Part shown: positions 7,666-16,798 of the stretch, one piece after another | How positions within the stretch are numbered: position 1 is the stretch's first letter | Layout: every line of letters starts with the position of its first letter | NCBI GenBank assembly: GCA_045132235.1 | Contig: JBGURX010000019.1 | Location: forward strand, 62,001 to 126,000 | Origin: UBA1756 sp045132235 | Lineage (GTDB): Bacteria > Bacteroidota > Bacteroidia > Bacteroidales > WCHB1-69 | DNA length: 64,000 bases | Direction: 5' to 3' | The notes under the pieces: generated by a model | The model's input: the letters and a program-made list of their open reading frames with translations, nothing else | Told to the model about the DNA's origin: nothing | Databases searched by the model: none | Program-made: the position numbers and the translations under genes

Positions 7666-10107
7666 ATGCGAAAACTTCTGTTCCCCATCCTTCTTCTTGG
7701 CCTTCTCTTGAGCGCGTGCAACCCGTCGAAGCACCTGTCGGACGGCGAGTACATGCTGACCAAGAACAGTGTGAAGGTGGTGGACAAGAACCGCGACATC
7801 CTTCTTGACGACCTCAGCTACATGGTGCGTCCCATCACCAACAAGAAGTTTCTGGATGTTTTCCCGATACGCACCAGTCTGTATGTCAACAACCTGCCCA
7901 AGACCGACTCGGCAGGCAACGTCATCAAGGATACGAAGTTCATGCAGAAGATGCGCAATGCCGGCGAGGAGCCTGTGCTTTTGGACACCACCCTGATCAC
8001 CTATTCGCTGGACCAGATTTACACGGCCACCAAAAACTGGGGCTATTTCGAGGCGAAGGCGTGGGACACCATCATCTACAAAGACCCCAACAAATTCCAT
8101 CCACGCAGGCACAAAGCCGAGGTGATTTATTATGTGGAGGCAGGCGAGCCCTACTATATCCGAGACATCCGGTATTTCATCGACATTTTTGAATACAAGC
8201 GCATCATCCTGAAAGACACGGTGAACCGGCTTCTCAATCCGGGCGACAAGTACAATGCCGAGACCCTTTTGGAGGAGCGCGACCGCATCGTGGGAAACAT
8301 CCGCGACAACGGCTATTACTACGTTTCCAACGACATCATCTCCTTCAGCATTGACACCTTGCAATCGGCAGATCATCGTGACAAAAAAGGCCATAAAACG
8401 CTGGTCATCAATGTACTTGTGAACTTCAACCGCATCACCGACCCCACCATCAAGGAAAACCACGCCTATAAATTCTACTTCAACAACGTCACCATCTACC
8501 CGAATTACAACCCGCAGACCGACTCCTCGCAGCTGCTTACCACCAAATATCACCGTAGCAAAGACGACAACACCAACTACTACATCATCTCCACACGAAC
8601 AGATTCTATCCCGAAGCATGCCATCGACAAGCCGGTGCGCGACATCCGTCCGAGAATTTTGGTGGACAACATCCTCACCAAACAGGGCGAGCTGTATTCC
8701 GAATCGCTGGTCACCCGTTCGCGCAAAAAACTCAGCGACTTGCGAAATTTCAGCTACCTTGACATTGAGCTGGTGGAGGATCCCAACAAGCGCGACGCGA
8801 CAAACAGGACGGGACAGCTGAACTCCTACTACTACCTCAAACGCAACAAGTTGCACTCGCTTTCCGTAGAATTTGAAGCCCGCAGCGACAAGACCGACCT
8901 GTCGCTCACCTATTCCAACAAGAACCTTTTCCGGAGCGCAGAATTTTTCAGCTTCAACGTGTATGGCGGTCTGGGTTTCCGCATCCGCACCAAGACAGAG
9001 GAAGAACCGGCAGCCTTTGTGTTGGAAAACAAGGAGGTGGGTGCCGAAGTCTCGATGGACTTCCCGCGTCTGCTTTTCTTCCGACAGACACAAAAGATTG
9101 ACGCCACCACCTACAGGACCTCCATCAAAATCGGTGCACATTATGAGGACAGCTACCTGTACAACCGAGGGCTTTACAATGCGGCATTGGTCTATACGCT
9201 GGCCTACACTACCAACCTCACGCACACCATCACACCCGTTGATCTGAGTGTGATTGACATCCGTCCGAAGGGAGATGAGTTTTACGAAGTCATGTCGCTC
9301 TATTCCAAAGACTTCCAGTCGAAATACAAAGACAACATCCTCTTATCCTTCAAATACGGTCTCACCTACATCCATCCCTTCTCCAACCATCGCAATTCAT
9401 TGATTATCAGATTAAAATTAGAGTCCTCCGGAATGTTGTTGTCGAGTATCTGCGCCATGGCGAAGGCTCCCAAGGATGACAACGGACACTATCTGATTGC
9501 AAAGCACAACTATGGTAATTACGAGCTGGCGGAGATTGACTTGCGATACAATTACACCATCAACAAGAACAACTCCATCGCCACCCGTTTCAATTTCGGG
9601 TTGGGCATCCCGCTGTGGAACGCCCACACGCTGCCGTTTGAGAAGAGTTTTTACTTGGGTGGTTCGAACAGCATGCGGGCATGGGACTACCGCACGCTCG
9701 GTCCGGGCTCATACTACAACGAGGCCAACGAGAACCTGAAGAACGACATCCGCACCGGTGATATGAAGCTGGAGATGAACTTCGAGTACAGGGGCACCCT
9801 GTACAAGTTCATCAAGTACGGTGTTTTTGTGGATGCCGGCAACATCTGGCTGACGCACAAAGACGAAGGCATGCCGAATGCAGAGTTCAACTTCGGGCGT
9901 TTCTACAAAGAGATTGGCGTGGGCGCTGGCGTGGGCATCCGTCTGGATTTCAGCTTCTTCATTATCCGTGTGGATGCCGCTGTGCCGATTTACGACCCCT
10001 GCACGGCAGAAGGCAAACACTGGATTGGTCTTGAGCAAACCGCCAAAGGGCGGACATGGCTCGACAAGCCCATCAATATTATTTTTGGTATCGGACACGC
10101 TTTTTAA
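7666..10107 (+). CDS. tamL: TamL-type outer-membrane assembly lipoprotein (BamA/TamA superfamily)
   Basis: TamL is the lipidated TamA homologue of Bacteroidetes, an outer-membrane Omp85 protein thought to help insert proteins or lipids. The 813-residue product has a lipoprotein signal with lipobox LLSAC (Cys18), then the typical N-terminal KHLSDGEYMLTKN, followed by POTRA-like repeats to about residue 400. A C-terminal 16-strand barrel ends in a C-terminal aromatic residue (GIGHAF). The FYLGGSNSMRAWDYRTLGPG segment carries the Omp85 signature for the L6 loop with its Arg. TamB, the usual partner, is not adjacent here. Bacteroidetes also have BamA, but the lipobox favours TamL. Confidence 0.85.
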   Translation: MRKLLFPILLLGLLLSACNPSKHLSDGEYMLTKNSVKVVDKNRDILLDDLSYMVRPITNKKFLDVFPIRTSLYVNNLPKTDSAGNVIKDTKFMQKMRNAGEEPVLLDTTLITYSLDQIYTATKNWGYFEAKAWDTIIYKDPNKFHPRRHKAEVIYYVEAGEPYYIRDIRYFIDIFEYKRIILKDTVNRLLNPGDKYNAETLLEERDRIVGNIRDNGYYYVSNDIISFSIDTLQSADHRDKKGHKTLVINVLVNFNRITDPTIKENHAYKFYFNNVTIYPNYNPQTDSSQLLTTKYHRSKDDNTNYYIISTRTDSIPKHAIDKPVRDIRPRILVDNILTKQGELYSESLVTRSRKKLSDLRNFSYLDIELVEDPNKRDATNRTGQLNSYYYLKRNKLHSLSVEFEARSDKTDLSLTYSNKNLFRSAEFFSFNVYGGLGFRIRTKTEEEPAAFVLENKEVGAEVSMDFPRLLFFRQTQKIDATTYRTSIKIGAHYEDSYLYNRGLYNAALVYTLAYTTNLTHTITPVDLSVIDIRPKGDEFYEVMSLYSKDFQSKYKDNILLSFKYGLTYIHPFSNHRNSLIIRLKLESSGMLLSSICAMAKAPKDDNGHYLIAKHNYGNYELAEIDLRYNYTINKNNSIATRFNFGLGIPLWNAHTLPFEKSFYLGGSNSMRAWDYRTLGPGSYYNEANENLKNDIRTGDMKLEMNFEYRGTLYKFIKYGVFVDAGNIWLTHKDEGMPNAEFNFGRFYKEIGVGAGVGIRLDFSFFIIRVDAAVPIYDPCTAEGKHWIGLEQTAKGRTWLDKPINIIFGIGHAF

Positions 10108-10119
10108 GTTGAGGGTTGA

Positions 10120-10207
10120 GGAATTATGAAATTATGAAATTATGAAGTTATGAAGTTAAGGAGTTAAGAAGTTAAGAAGTTAAGAAGTTAAGGAGATAAG
10201 GAGATAC
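10120..10207. repeat. 8-bp tandem repeat array, 11 degenerate units
   Basis: Eleven consecutive 8-base units run GGAATTAT, GAAATTAT (twice), GAAGTTAT, GAAGTTAA, GGAGTTAA, GAAGTTAA (three times), GGAGATAA, GGAGATAC. The register is unbroken over 88 bases. The array fills most of the gap between tamL and the helicase gene and shows a gradual drift of sequence along its length. Confidence 0.85.
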
Positions 10208-10252
10208 GATGTGAAGGAGGTAAGAAATGGGAAGTAAAGAGTAAAATGAGAG

Positions 10253-11674
10253 ATGAGTCCGTTGGAATTTGCAAGGATATTCAGGAATCAGATTCCGTTT
10301 GAGCCGACGGAGAGCCAGCGGGTGGCGGCGCGTGCGCTGACGCATTTCATCTGCCAGCCGCAAGACAACCATATATTTATATTGAACGGTTATGCCGGAA
10401 CGGGCAAGACCACCTTGGTAAGCGCGCTGGTGCGCACTTTGAAGCAGGTGCGGAAGAACTGCATCCTGCTTGCGCCCACGGGGCGGTCGGCGAAGGTGTT
10501 CTCGATTTATTCGGGCATGAAAGCCTACACGATACACAAGTGTCTTTACTGGGTGAAGAACAAAGACGGGGTGAGTGTATTCTCGCGCCGTCCGAACCGG
10601 CTGGTGAACACGCTTTTCATCGTGGATGAGGCCTCGATGATTGCCGACGGGGTGACCGATTCACCGCTGTTTGGCAGCAACAGTCTGATGGACGACCTTT
10701 TCTCGTACGTCTTTGAGGGTTCCGGCTGCCAGCTGCTGCTGGTGGGCGACGGGGCGCAGCTGCCGCCCGTCAACTTCGAGGAGAGTCCGGCGTTGTCCAT
10801 CGAGTACATCCAGCGCAACTTCTCGCTGACGGCGGCACAGGCCACGCTGACCGATGTCACGCGGCAGAACATCGAGTCGGGGATTTTGCGCAATGCCTCG
10901 CAGCTGCGCCGCAAGATGGAGGAGGAGGCCTTCGCGTTCCCTCTCCTGCCGGCACCGGTGTTTCCCGACTGCCAGCGCATCAACGGCGGGGATTTGGAGG
11001 AGCTGTTCAACCAGCTGTACGGGCACTACTCCGCCGAGGAGATTGTCACCATCACCTATTCCAACAAAAGGGCCTACATCTACAATCAGGAGATACGGCA
11101 CCGCATTTTGTACAAAGAGGACGAGCTTTCCGCCGGCGACCTCGTCATTGCCGTGAAAAACAACTACTTCTGGATCAAGGATGACGCCGAAGTGGGGTTC
11201 ATTGCCAATGGCGACAGTCTGGAAATACTCTCCATCAACAAGATACAGGAGCTTTACGGTTTCCGCTTTGCGGATGTTACCGTGCGCCTGTGCGACTATC
11301 CCAACCACGGCGACATTGACATCAAAATCATTTTGGAGAGCTTGACCTGCGAAGGGGCGTCGTTGGACAAGGCAGAGATGGATAGTCTGTATTATGCTGT
11401 AAGTGAAGACTATGCCGACATTCCCACGAAGCGCGAGCGGTATGCGAAGATGAAGGAGGACCCGTTTTTGAATGCGGTGCAGGTGAAGTTTTCGTATGCG
11501 CTGACCTGCCACAAGACGCAGGGCGGGCAGTGGCCGGTGGTGCTGTTGGATCCGGGGCTCATCCGCGACGGCGTGATCACCAAGAGCTATCTCCGCTGGC
11601 TGTACACGGCACTTACGCGTGCCACCTCACAGGTGTATCTGCTGAACTTTGCGGATGATTTCTTTGAGAAATAA
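10253..11674 (+). CDS. RecD-like superfamily 1 ATP-dependent DNA helicase
   Basis: The 473-residue protein is an SF1 helicase of the RecD/UvrD-like type. Walker A is GYAGTGKTT at residues 46-54, Walker B is FIVDEASMI, motif III is LLLVGDGAQLPPV, and the C-terminal half has the UvrD-C2 motifs LTCHKTQGGQWPVVLLD and LYTALTRATSQVYLLN with the arginine finger. Such stand-alone helicases are common in Bacteroidetes and are thought to act in repair or replication restart. An accessory nuclease domain is not present. The ATG at 10253 is the first plausible start after the tandem array. Confidence 0.87.
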   Translation: MSPLEFARIFRNQIPFEPTESQRVAARALTHFICQPQDNHIFILNGYAGTGKTTLVSALVRTLKQVRKNCILLAPTGRSAKVFSIYSGMKAYTIHKCLYWVKNKDGVSVFSRRPNRLVNTLFIVDEASMIADGVTDSPLFGSNSLMDDLFSYVFEGSGCQLLLVGDGAQLPPVNFEESPALSIEYIQRNFSLTAAQATLTDVTRQNIESGILRNASQLRRKMEEEAFAFPLLPAPVFPDCQRINGGDLEELFNQLYGHYSAEEIVTITYSNKRAYIYNQEIRHRILYKEDELSAGDLVIAVKNNYFWIKDDAEVGFIANGDSLEILSINKIQELYGFRFADVTVRLCDYPNHGDIDIKIILESLTCEGASLDKAEMDSLYYAVSEDYADIPTKRERYAKMKEDPFLNAVQVKFSYALTCHKTQGGQWPVVLLDPGLIRDGVITKSYLRWLYTALTRATSQVYLLNFADDFFEK

Positions 11675-11745
11675 GCATCTGACGAAATCTGTTTATTTTT
11701 TTTCATTAAAATCTCACCAGTAGATTATTATTACAGAATAAGTTG

Positions 11746-11753
11746 TATCTTTG
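11746..11753 (+). promoter_or_regulatory. Bacteroidetes -7 box (TATCTTTG)
   Basis: TATCTTTG fits TAnnTTTG. Its last base is only 7 nt before the ATG at 11761, so transcription would begin at or next to that start codon. Confidence 0.6.
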
Positions 11754-11760
11754 CCACCGT

Positions 11761-12402
11761 ATGAGAGCATTCTCCACCATGGTCATTCCTGTTGTATGGA
11801 CAGCGGCATTGCTGTTCTGTTCGATGCTGTGTCTGACCGCGTCATCATGTTCAGGCTCAGGAAATTCCGACGATGCAGTGCAGTACGACACCACCGTTCT
11901 GCGCAACGGCGACCTGTTGTTCCGCAATGGCTGCGGCTACGAGAGCAAGGTGGTGACGAACCTGAGTTCCGGCAGTTATTCGCACATCGGGCTGGCCTAC
12001 CGCACGCCGTCGGGCTGGTGTGTCATCCATGCCGTGCCCGGAGAGGCGGAGAAGGGGGAGCCCGAGTATCTGAAGTGCGAACCCATTGGCGAGTTTTACC
12101 GTATCGACCGTGCAAAGGCGGGGGCCTGTGCGCGGGTGGAGTGCTCCGACTCGGTGGCGGAGGCAGCCGCACATCACGCCCTGCAGCTGGTGGAGCGCCG
12201 GGTGGTTTTCGACAACGACTACGACCTTGACGACAGCAGCCAGCTTTACTGCACCGAGCTCATCCGGCTGGTGTATGCCGCCTGTGGCGTGGATCTGTGC
12301 GAAGAGCGATGGCACAAGGCGCCCATCATTGCCAAAGGATCCGTCATCTATCCGGAGGACATCTGGCAAAGCCCTCTTCTCATTCACAAAAAAGAATTTT
12401 AG
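11761..12402 (+). CDS. YiiX-like permuted NlpC/P60 cysteine hydrolase, lipoprotein
   Basis: The 213-residue product resembles the YiiX/YebB circularly permuted NlpC/P60 (papain-like) hydrolases. The catalytic His lies in an early strand (GSYSHIGLAY) and the nucleophile Cys in a late helix (LYCTELIRLVY). An N-terminal hydrophobic stretch ends in a possible lipobox, LTASSC, so the protein probably sits in the envelope and cleaves a peptide or amide bond there. A longer reading from TTG 11743 overlaps the promoter box and is rejected. ATG 11761 is used; ATG 11779 is an alternative that loses the only basic residue of the signal. Substrate is unknown. Confidence 0.78.
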   Translation: MRAFSTMVIPVVWTAALLFCSMLCLTASSCSGSGNSDDAVQYDTTVLRNGDLLFRNGCGYESKVVTNLSSGSYSHIGLAYRTPSGWCVIHAVPGEAEKGEPEYLKCEPIGEFYRIDRAKAGACARVECSDSVAEAAAHHALQLVERRVVFDNDYDLDDSSQLYCTELIRLVYAACGVDLCEERWHKAPIIAKGSVIYPEDIWQSPLLIHKKEF

Positions 12403-12447
12403 CAACACCTTATTATTCATCCATTTATTAACCAAAATTTTATCAAC

Positions 12448-12837
12448 ATGAAAAGAATCATTTTAGGACTCACCGTCATCATGGTCGCTGTACTCGCTGC
12501 AGCTTGCACTCACAGCTCACCCAAAAACGTTGCCAAGGCCTATACCACGGCCATCCAGAAAGGCGATGCCGAGAAGGCTGCCGACTGCTTCTACTATGAA
12601 GGCACTGATGAAGAGAAAGAGCAAAGCCGCGCAACGATGATTGCCCTGTGCCAGAAAGGCATGCAAGGTGTTGAAAAACATCAGGGCATCAAATCCTTCG
12701 ACATCGAATCCGTAGAAGAGGATGGTGACAAAGCCATCGTTCACGGCACCGTGACCTACGGCGACGGCACCAGCGAACCCGACGAAATCGCCACGGTGAA
12801 GAAAGACGGGAAATGGTACATCGACACCAATAAATAG
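12448..12837 (+). CDS. DUF4878-like lipoprotein
   Basis: This 129-residue secreted protein has a clear lipobox (LAAAC, Cys20) and then a compact NTF2-like domain of the DUF4878 type. The PKNVAKAYTTAIQKGDAEKA helix is followed by a catalytic-looking but unassigned cone and a final KKDGKWYIDTNK strand. Members are small envelope lipoproteins of unknown function that often bind small ligands. A strong intrinsic terminator follows 17 bases after the stop, so the gene is the end of its transcript. The fold is likely; the role is unknown. Confidence 0.75.
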   Translation: MKRIILGLTVIMVAVLAAACTHSSPKNVAKAYTTAIQKGDAEKAADCFYYEGTDEEKEQSRATMIALCQKGMQGVEKHQGIKSFDIESVEEDGDKAIVHGTVTYGDGTSEPDEIATVKKDGKWYIDTNK

Positions 12838-12853
12838 TCATTCATTCCGTTGA

Positions 12854-12885
12854 GAAAAAAGGCCGGCTTTTGCTGGCCTTTTTTT
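12854..12885 (+). terminator. Rho-independent terminator
   Basis: A stem with arms AAAAAAGGCCGGC and GCTGGCCTTTTTT pairs over the full arm with one G-U pair around a TTTT loop and runs into a T tract. It sits just after the DUF4878-like gene. Confidence 0.9.
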
Positions 12886-12919
12886 ATGATAAAGGGCAAC
12901 ATTATTTCAAAAAAAAGCG

Positions 12920-12927
12920 TATTTTTG
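12920..12927 (+). promoter_or_regulatory. Bacteroidetes -7 box (TATTTTTG)
   Basis: TATTTTTG matches TAnnTTTG and lies 35 bases before the glycosyltransferase start, directly after the terminator of the preceding gene. Confidence 0.6.
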
Positions 12928-12962
12928 CCGAATCTTTGTATAAAATGTGCTAAAATTGTAAT

Positions 12963-13697
12963 ATGAAACTATCTATTGTCATTCCTGTATATAACGAAGA
13001 GAAGACCATCCATCTCATTCTTGACAAAGTACTGGCAGTAAATCTGATAGGCGGATTTACAAAAGAGTTGATTTTGGTGAATGACTGTTCGAAGGATGAC
13101 TCGCGGGGGGCGATTGCCCGCTATGCAGAGGCGCATCCCGAGGCAGACATCCGTTATTTTGACCAACCGATGAACAAAGGCAAGGGGGCGGCATTGCATC
13201 GTGGTTTCGAGGAGGCAACGGGGGATTATGTGATTGTGCAAGATGCTGATTTGGAATACGATCCGGAGGAATACAACCTGCTGCTCCATCCCATTGTGGA
13301 GGGCTTTGCCGATGTGGTGTACGGCTCGAGGTATCGTGGCGGCAAGCCGCACCGCATCTCTTTTTTCTGGCACACCAAGGGCAACAAGTTCCTGACATGG
13401 TTTTCCAATGTCTTCTCCAACCTGAACCTCACCGACATGGAGACCTGTTACAAACTGTTCCGCGCCGACATCATCAAGAGCACTCTGCTCAAAGAGAATC
13501 GTTTCGGTTTCGAGCCGGAGGTGACGGCCAAGATGGCGCGCATGGCGAAGAAGAAAGGCATCCGCATCTATGAGGTGGGAATTTCTTATTATGGAAGAAG
13601 TTATGCCGAAGGCAAGCACATCGGATGGAAAGACGGTGTCAGGGCCATCCACTGCATTCTCAAATACAATATTTTCAGCCGCAAGTATCTGAAATAG
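12963..13697 (+). CDS. GT2 glycosyltransferase (dolichyl/polyprenyl-phosphate hexose synthase-like)
   Basis: A 244-residue GT-A glycosyltransferase of family 2. It opens with the nucleotide-binding strand LSIVIPVYNEEKTI, has the metal motif VQDADLEYDPEEY near residues 91-103, and the MNKGKGAALHRGF segment typical of polyprenyl-phosphate mannose/glucose synthases. It lacks the C-terminal membrane helices of longer members. The following gene encodes a multi-spanning membrane protein 7 bases away, so the pair may make and use a lipid-linked sugar. Donor and acceptor cannot be read from sequence. Confidence 0.88.
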   Translation: MKLSIVIPVYNEEKTIHLILDKVLAVNLIGGFTKELILVNDCSKDDSRGAIARYAEAHPEADIRYFDQPMNKGKGAALHRGFEEATGDYVIVQDADLEYDPEEYNLLLHPIVEGFADVVYGSRYRGGKPHRISFFWHTKGNKFLTWFSNVFSNLNLTDMETCYKLFRADIIKSTLLKENRFGFEPEVTAKMARMAKKKGIRIYEVGISYYGRSYAEGKHIGWKDGVRAIHCILKYNIFSRKYLK

Positions 13698-13704
13698 ATT
13701 TTTA

Positions 13705-15495
13705 ATGAAAATAAAATTCAATTTCGGCCAAAACCTTTCCCTCATCACCGTTTTCGGGCTTGTGGTGGTAGCGGCTATTACGGCGTTGTGCTGTTTCTCG
13801 CCGAACGTCCTTTCGTGGGACACTTTCGGCTACTATCTTTACCTTCCGCAGCTGTTCATCTACAATGACTTAGGCATTCAGGACACGCAGCATTTGCAGG
13901 AGATTGTGGACAAGTATGAGAGCACGGCGACCCTGTATCAGATCTGGCAAACTGACACAGGGCATTGGCTCATCCGCTACACGGCGGGGCAGGCTGTGCT
14001 TTTCGCCCCGTTTTTTCTCATCGCCCATGCCTATGTGTTGCTGACGGGCGGTGTGGCCGATGGGTTTTCGCTCCCCTATCAGGTGGCCATTGCAGTAGGC
14101 TGCTTTCTCTACTTCATCGCTGCAATGTTCTTGTTGCGCAGCATCCTGCGCCATTTCTTTTCAGAAAAAATCACGGCGCTAACGCTATGTCTGCTCTTTT
14201 TGGGCACCAACCTCTTTGCCAACACAATATTTAGCATAGCGGGCATCCATGCGCAACTTTTTTTCCTCTATACGGTACTGATATACTTTACGATACGGTG
14301 GCACCAACGGTCCAGCTGGCTCAACCTTCTGCCGATTGCCGTGAGTGCGGGGCTCATCATTCTCACCCGTCCCACAGACATCATCTGCCTGCTCATTCCG
14401 GCGCTATGGAATGCGCACAGGCCATGGCGGGAATTCTTTGGAAAATTCACCCGGCACTGGGGGCAGATCTTGGTATGTGCGGTCATTGTCGGACTCATTG
14501 GAGCCATACAGCTGCTGTACTGGCACGCCTACGCGGGGCACTGGCTGCTTGACAGTTACAACAATCCGGGCGAGGGCATGGACTTCTTCCATCCGCACAT
14601 CAAGCAGACGCTGGTCTCGTTCCGCAAGGGATGGTTTGTTTACACGCCGATGATGATGCTGATGCTTCTGGGGTTCATAGGGGCGTTCCGGCGCGGGAAG
14701 GAGTGCGCGCTGGCGTGTCTGGTTTTCTTGCTATGCAACATCTATCTGGTCTCCTGCTGGTCGTGCTGGTGGTATGCCGGCTCATTCAGCCAGCGCGCCT
14801 ACGTGCAGTCGTATGCATTGCTTGCCCTGCCGTTGGGTTTCCTCGTGCAGTCGGTGATGGAGTGGCAAAAAGGGTTCCGCATTCCCGCGATGGTGGTGTT
14901 TGCCCTGCTGTGTGTGCTGAACCTTTTCCAGACGTGGCAGTACGAAAAGCGCATCATCGACCCCGAGTTGATGACAAAGGAGGCCTACTTTGCCAACTTC
15001 TTCCAGACCGACAAGGCGAAATGCAATCCTGGCTTGCTGCTCATCCAGCGCGACGCCTCTGGCGTGGAGGTGATGGACAGCACCCGTAACTACGTGGAGC
15101 ACTTCATCAGGGCGAAAAACTACAAAAATGACGAGGGATGCACCGACTCCACCAAGGAGTTCACGGAGGCACTGCGAATCCCCTACTACGACCTCTCCCC
15201 TACCGACCATGCATGGACGCGGGTGGCCTTCACCATAATGCCCACCGTACCCGTGTCAGAAAATCCCGGCCTGCTCGTCGCCACCTTCCAGCACAAGGAG
15301 GGCAACTACAAATACCGCACCTTCCCCCTGCCCGACACACTCAAGCCCAACGAATGGAATACCGTAACCATCAACTACTTGACACCTCCCATCCGATGCT
15401 CCGATGACGAACTCTGCCTTTACTACTGGCATCAAGGCAAACAGCCCGTTTATGTTCAGAAGATAGAAGTGTGGGCATCCGACATCCGCAAATGA
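13705..15495 (+). CDS. Polytopic membrane protein, probable lipid-linked-sugar glycosyltransferase
   Basis: A 596-residue protein with about ten to twelve hydrophobic segments up to residue 430, followed by a soluble, probably periplasmic C-terminal domain of about 160 residues. The arrangement (an Asp near the first external loop after NVLSWDTFGYYLYLP, many helices, then a beta-rich tail) resembles GT-C transferases that use polyprenyl-phosphate sugars. I did not recognise a named family. Its position 7 bases after a GT2 gene of the polyprenyl-phosphate type supports this reading. The next gene overlaps its stop by four bases (ATGA). Confidence 0.55.
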   Translation: MKIKFNFGQNLSLITVFGLVVVAAITALCCFSPNVLSWDTFGYYLYLPQLFIYNDLGIQDTQHLQEIVDKYESTATLYQIWQTDTGHWLIRYTAGQAVLFAPFFLIAHAYVLLTGGVADGFSLPYQVAIAVGCFLYFIAAMFLLRSILRHFFSEKITALTLCLLFLGTNLFANTIFSIAGIHAQLFFLYTVLIYFTIRWHQRSSWLNLLPIAVSAGLIILTRPTDIICLLIPALWNAHRPWREFFGKFTRHWGQILVCAVIVGLIGAIQLLYWHAYAGHWLLDSYNNPGEGMDFFHPHIKQTLVSFRKGWFVYTPMMMLMLLGFIGAFRRGKECALACLVFLLCNIYLVSCWSCWWYAGSFSQRAYVQSYALLALPLGFLVQSVMEWQKGFRIPAMVVFALLCVLNLFQTWQYEKRIIDPELMTKEAYFANFFQTDKAKCNPGLLLIQRDASGVEVMDSTRNYVEHFIRAKNYKNDEGCTDSTKEFTEALRIPYYDLSPTDHAWTRVAFTIMPTVPVSENPGLLVATFQHKEGNYKYRTFPLPDTLKPNEWNTVTINYLTPPIRCSDDELCLYYWHQGKQPVYVQKIEVWASDIRK

Positions 15496-16718
15496 AAATC
15501 CACAATATTATGTCAAGACAAAAACGTCCATTACAAACTGTTGCAGCCTTTCTGCTGTTGTGGTTAGCGGGAGTTTCCGGCATGGCGCAGCCCACTCCGG
15601 AGGCCTTCACCTCGTGGACCTTCGACGAGGCGGTGGAGCCGCAGTACTGGTACGGCACCTCCTTCATTGCCGAATTTGGCAATTTCAGCAATGCTGTGCT
15701 GTATGCCGACGGCACCCACGGCTCGTCGCAGTTCGCCACCGTCACTACCAGCAACTACGCCCAAATGTTGAAAAACGACTGGACCGGCACGGTGCTGGGC
15801 GACCCGAGAGAGGAACCGTTCGATGGCTACTGCCTGGGCATCAAACATCCCAACTCTGCCGGACGGAGTATTGTGTTGTCCACCCCCACCACCCTCTACA
15901 CTAAAATTTCGCTTCGCTATGCAGTGACCCGCTCCAATACGGGCTTCAAAAAGATGACCTTCTCGTGGAGCACCGACGGCAGCACCTATCACCTCATCCA
16001 AGAGAAGCCCTGCGAACCGCTTGATTTTGAGGTGCAATTTCTGAATCTGGAAGAGCTCACCGAGTTAGAGGACCAGCCGATGGTTTACCTCCGCATCACT
16101 GTTGACAGCATCCTTTCGACGGCCTATCAGGGCAACATCAAATTCGACAACCTCACCTTCATGGGCAGCAAGTGCATGGACACGCTGGTGCTGCACGACA
16201 CCATCATCAGTGGGGAGAACTACTACGAGAACGGATTCTTCCTGCAAGGGGTGTATGGCGACGGTGAGTATTTGTACCAGCGGCGTGTGCGCTTTGTTGA
16301 CCAGTGCGACTCGCTGTACCAGCTGTTGCTGTACGTGAACGACACCACCACTCCGCCTGAGCCGCCCGTTGACCCTGACGATCCGCCCACCGATACTTCT
16401 CACATCCTCGTGCCGGAGATAGAACTGTATTCCCCCACCATCTTCCCCAACCCATTCAACAACCAGCTGACCATACGTTTTGAAAAGGCAGCTCAAATCA
16501 ATGAAATCAGGGTTTACAATAGCATTGGAGAATTATATTACCGTTTCGAATTCGACAGATTAGAATTACTCGAACTAAAGCAGGGGGATTATGTGGTATT
16601 ACACCAGATAAGAGAAGATTGGCACATTTTTACTGAGGATTGGCCATCAGGAATCTATTTCGTGCACGTTATCTCGGACTCCGGAGGCACAAGCTGTGTG
16701 AAGAAAGTAGTGAAATAA
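15492..16718 (+). CDS. Secreted T9SS cargo protein with type A sorting domain
   Basis: This 408-residue protein has an N-terminal signal peptide ending near GVSGMAQ, a beta-rich domain (residues ~30-220) that looks like a carbohydrate- or adhesin-type jelly roll, and a linker rich in Pro and Asp (PPEPPVDPDDPP). The C-terminal T9SS type A sorting domain begins at the IFPNPFNNQLTI motif and ends in CVKKVVK. It should be exported by the Sec and type IX systems and attached to the surface. The start at 15492 overlaps the preceding stop as ATGA; ATG 15510 is an alternative. The passenger activity is unknown. Confidence 0.82.
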   Translation: MKIHNIMSRQKRPLQTVAAFLLLWLAGVSGMAQPTPEAFTSWTFDEAVEPQYWYGTSFIAEFGNFSNAVLYADGTHGSSQFATVTTSNYAQMLKNDWTGTVLGDPREEPFDGYCLGIKHPNSAGRSIVLSTPTTLYTKISLRYAVTRSNTGFKKMTFSWSTDGSTYHLIQEKPCEPLDFEVQFLNLEELTELEDQPMVYLRITVDSILSTAYQGNIKFDNLTFMGSKCMDTLVLHDTIISGENYYENGFFLQGVYGDGEYLYQRRVRFVDQCDSLYQLLLYVNDTTTPPEPPVDPDDPPTDTSHILVPEIELYSPTIFPNPFNNQLTIRFEKAAQINEIRVYNSIGELYYRFEFDRLELLELKQGDYVVLHQIREDWHIFTEDWPSGIYFVHVISDSGGTSCVKKVVK

Positions 16719-16752
16719 AGTGAAGGAAGTGGCATCAGGACTATCTATATTA

Positions 16753-16783
16753 GAATTGAGAATTGAGAATTGAAAGGTGAGAT
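16753..16783. repeat. AATTGAGAATTGAAAGGTGA-type intergenic tract
   Basis: Repeated GAATTGA units end in AATTGAAAGGTGA between a stop codon and the next gene. Almost the same sequence recurs near 23960-23998 and 51484-51512. Confidence 0.6.
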
Positions 16784-16798
16784 AACTCGAATTCAGAT

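Noticed and set aside
7648..9225. 525-residue minus-strand frame opposite tamL
   Set aside because: Shadow of the TamL coding sequence; biased composition, no signal or motif.
10120..10207. Possible CRISPR array
   Set aside because: Repeats are contiguous octamers without spacers and no cas gene is present.
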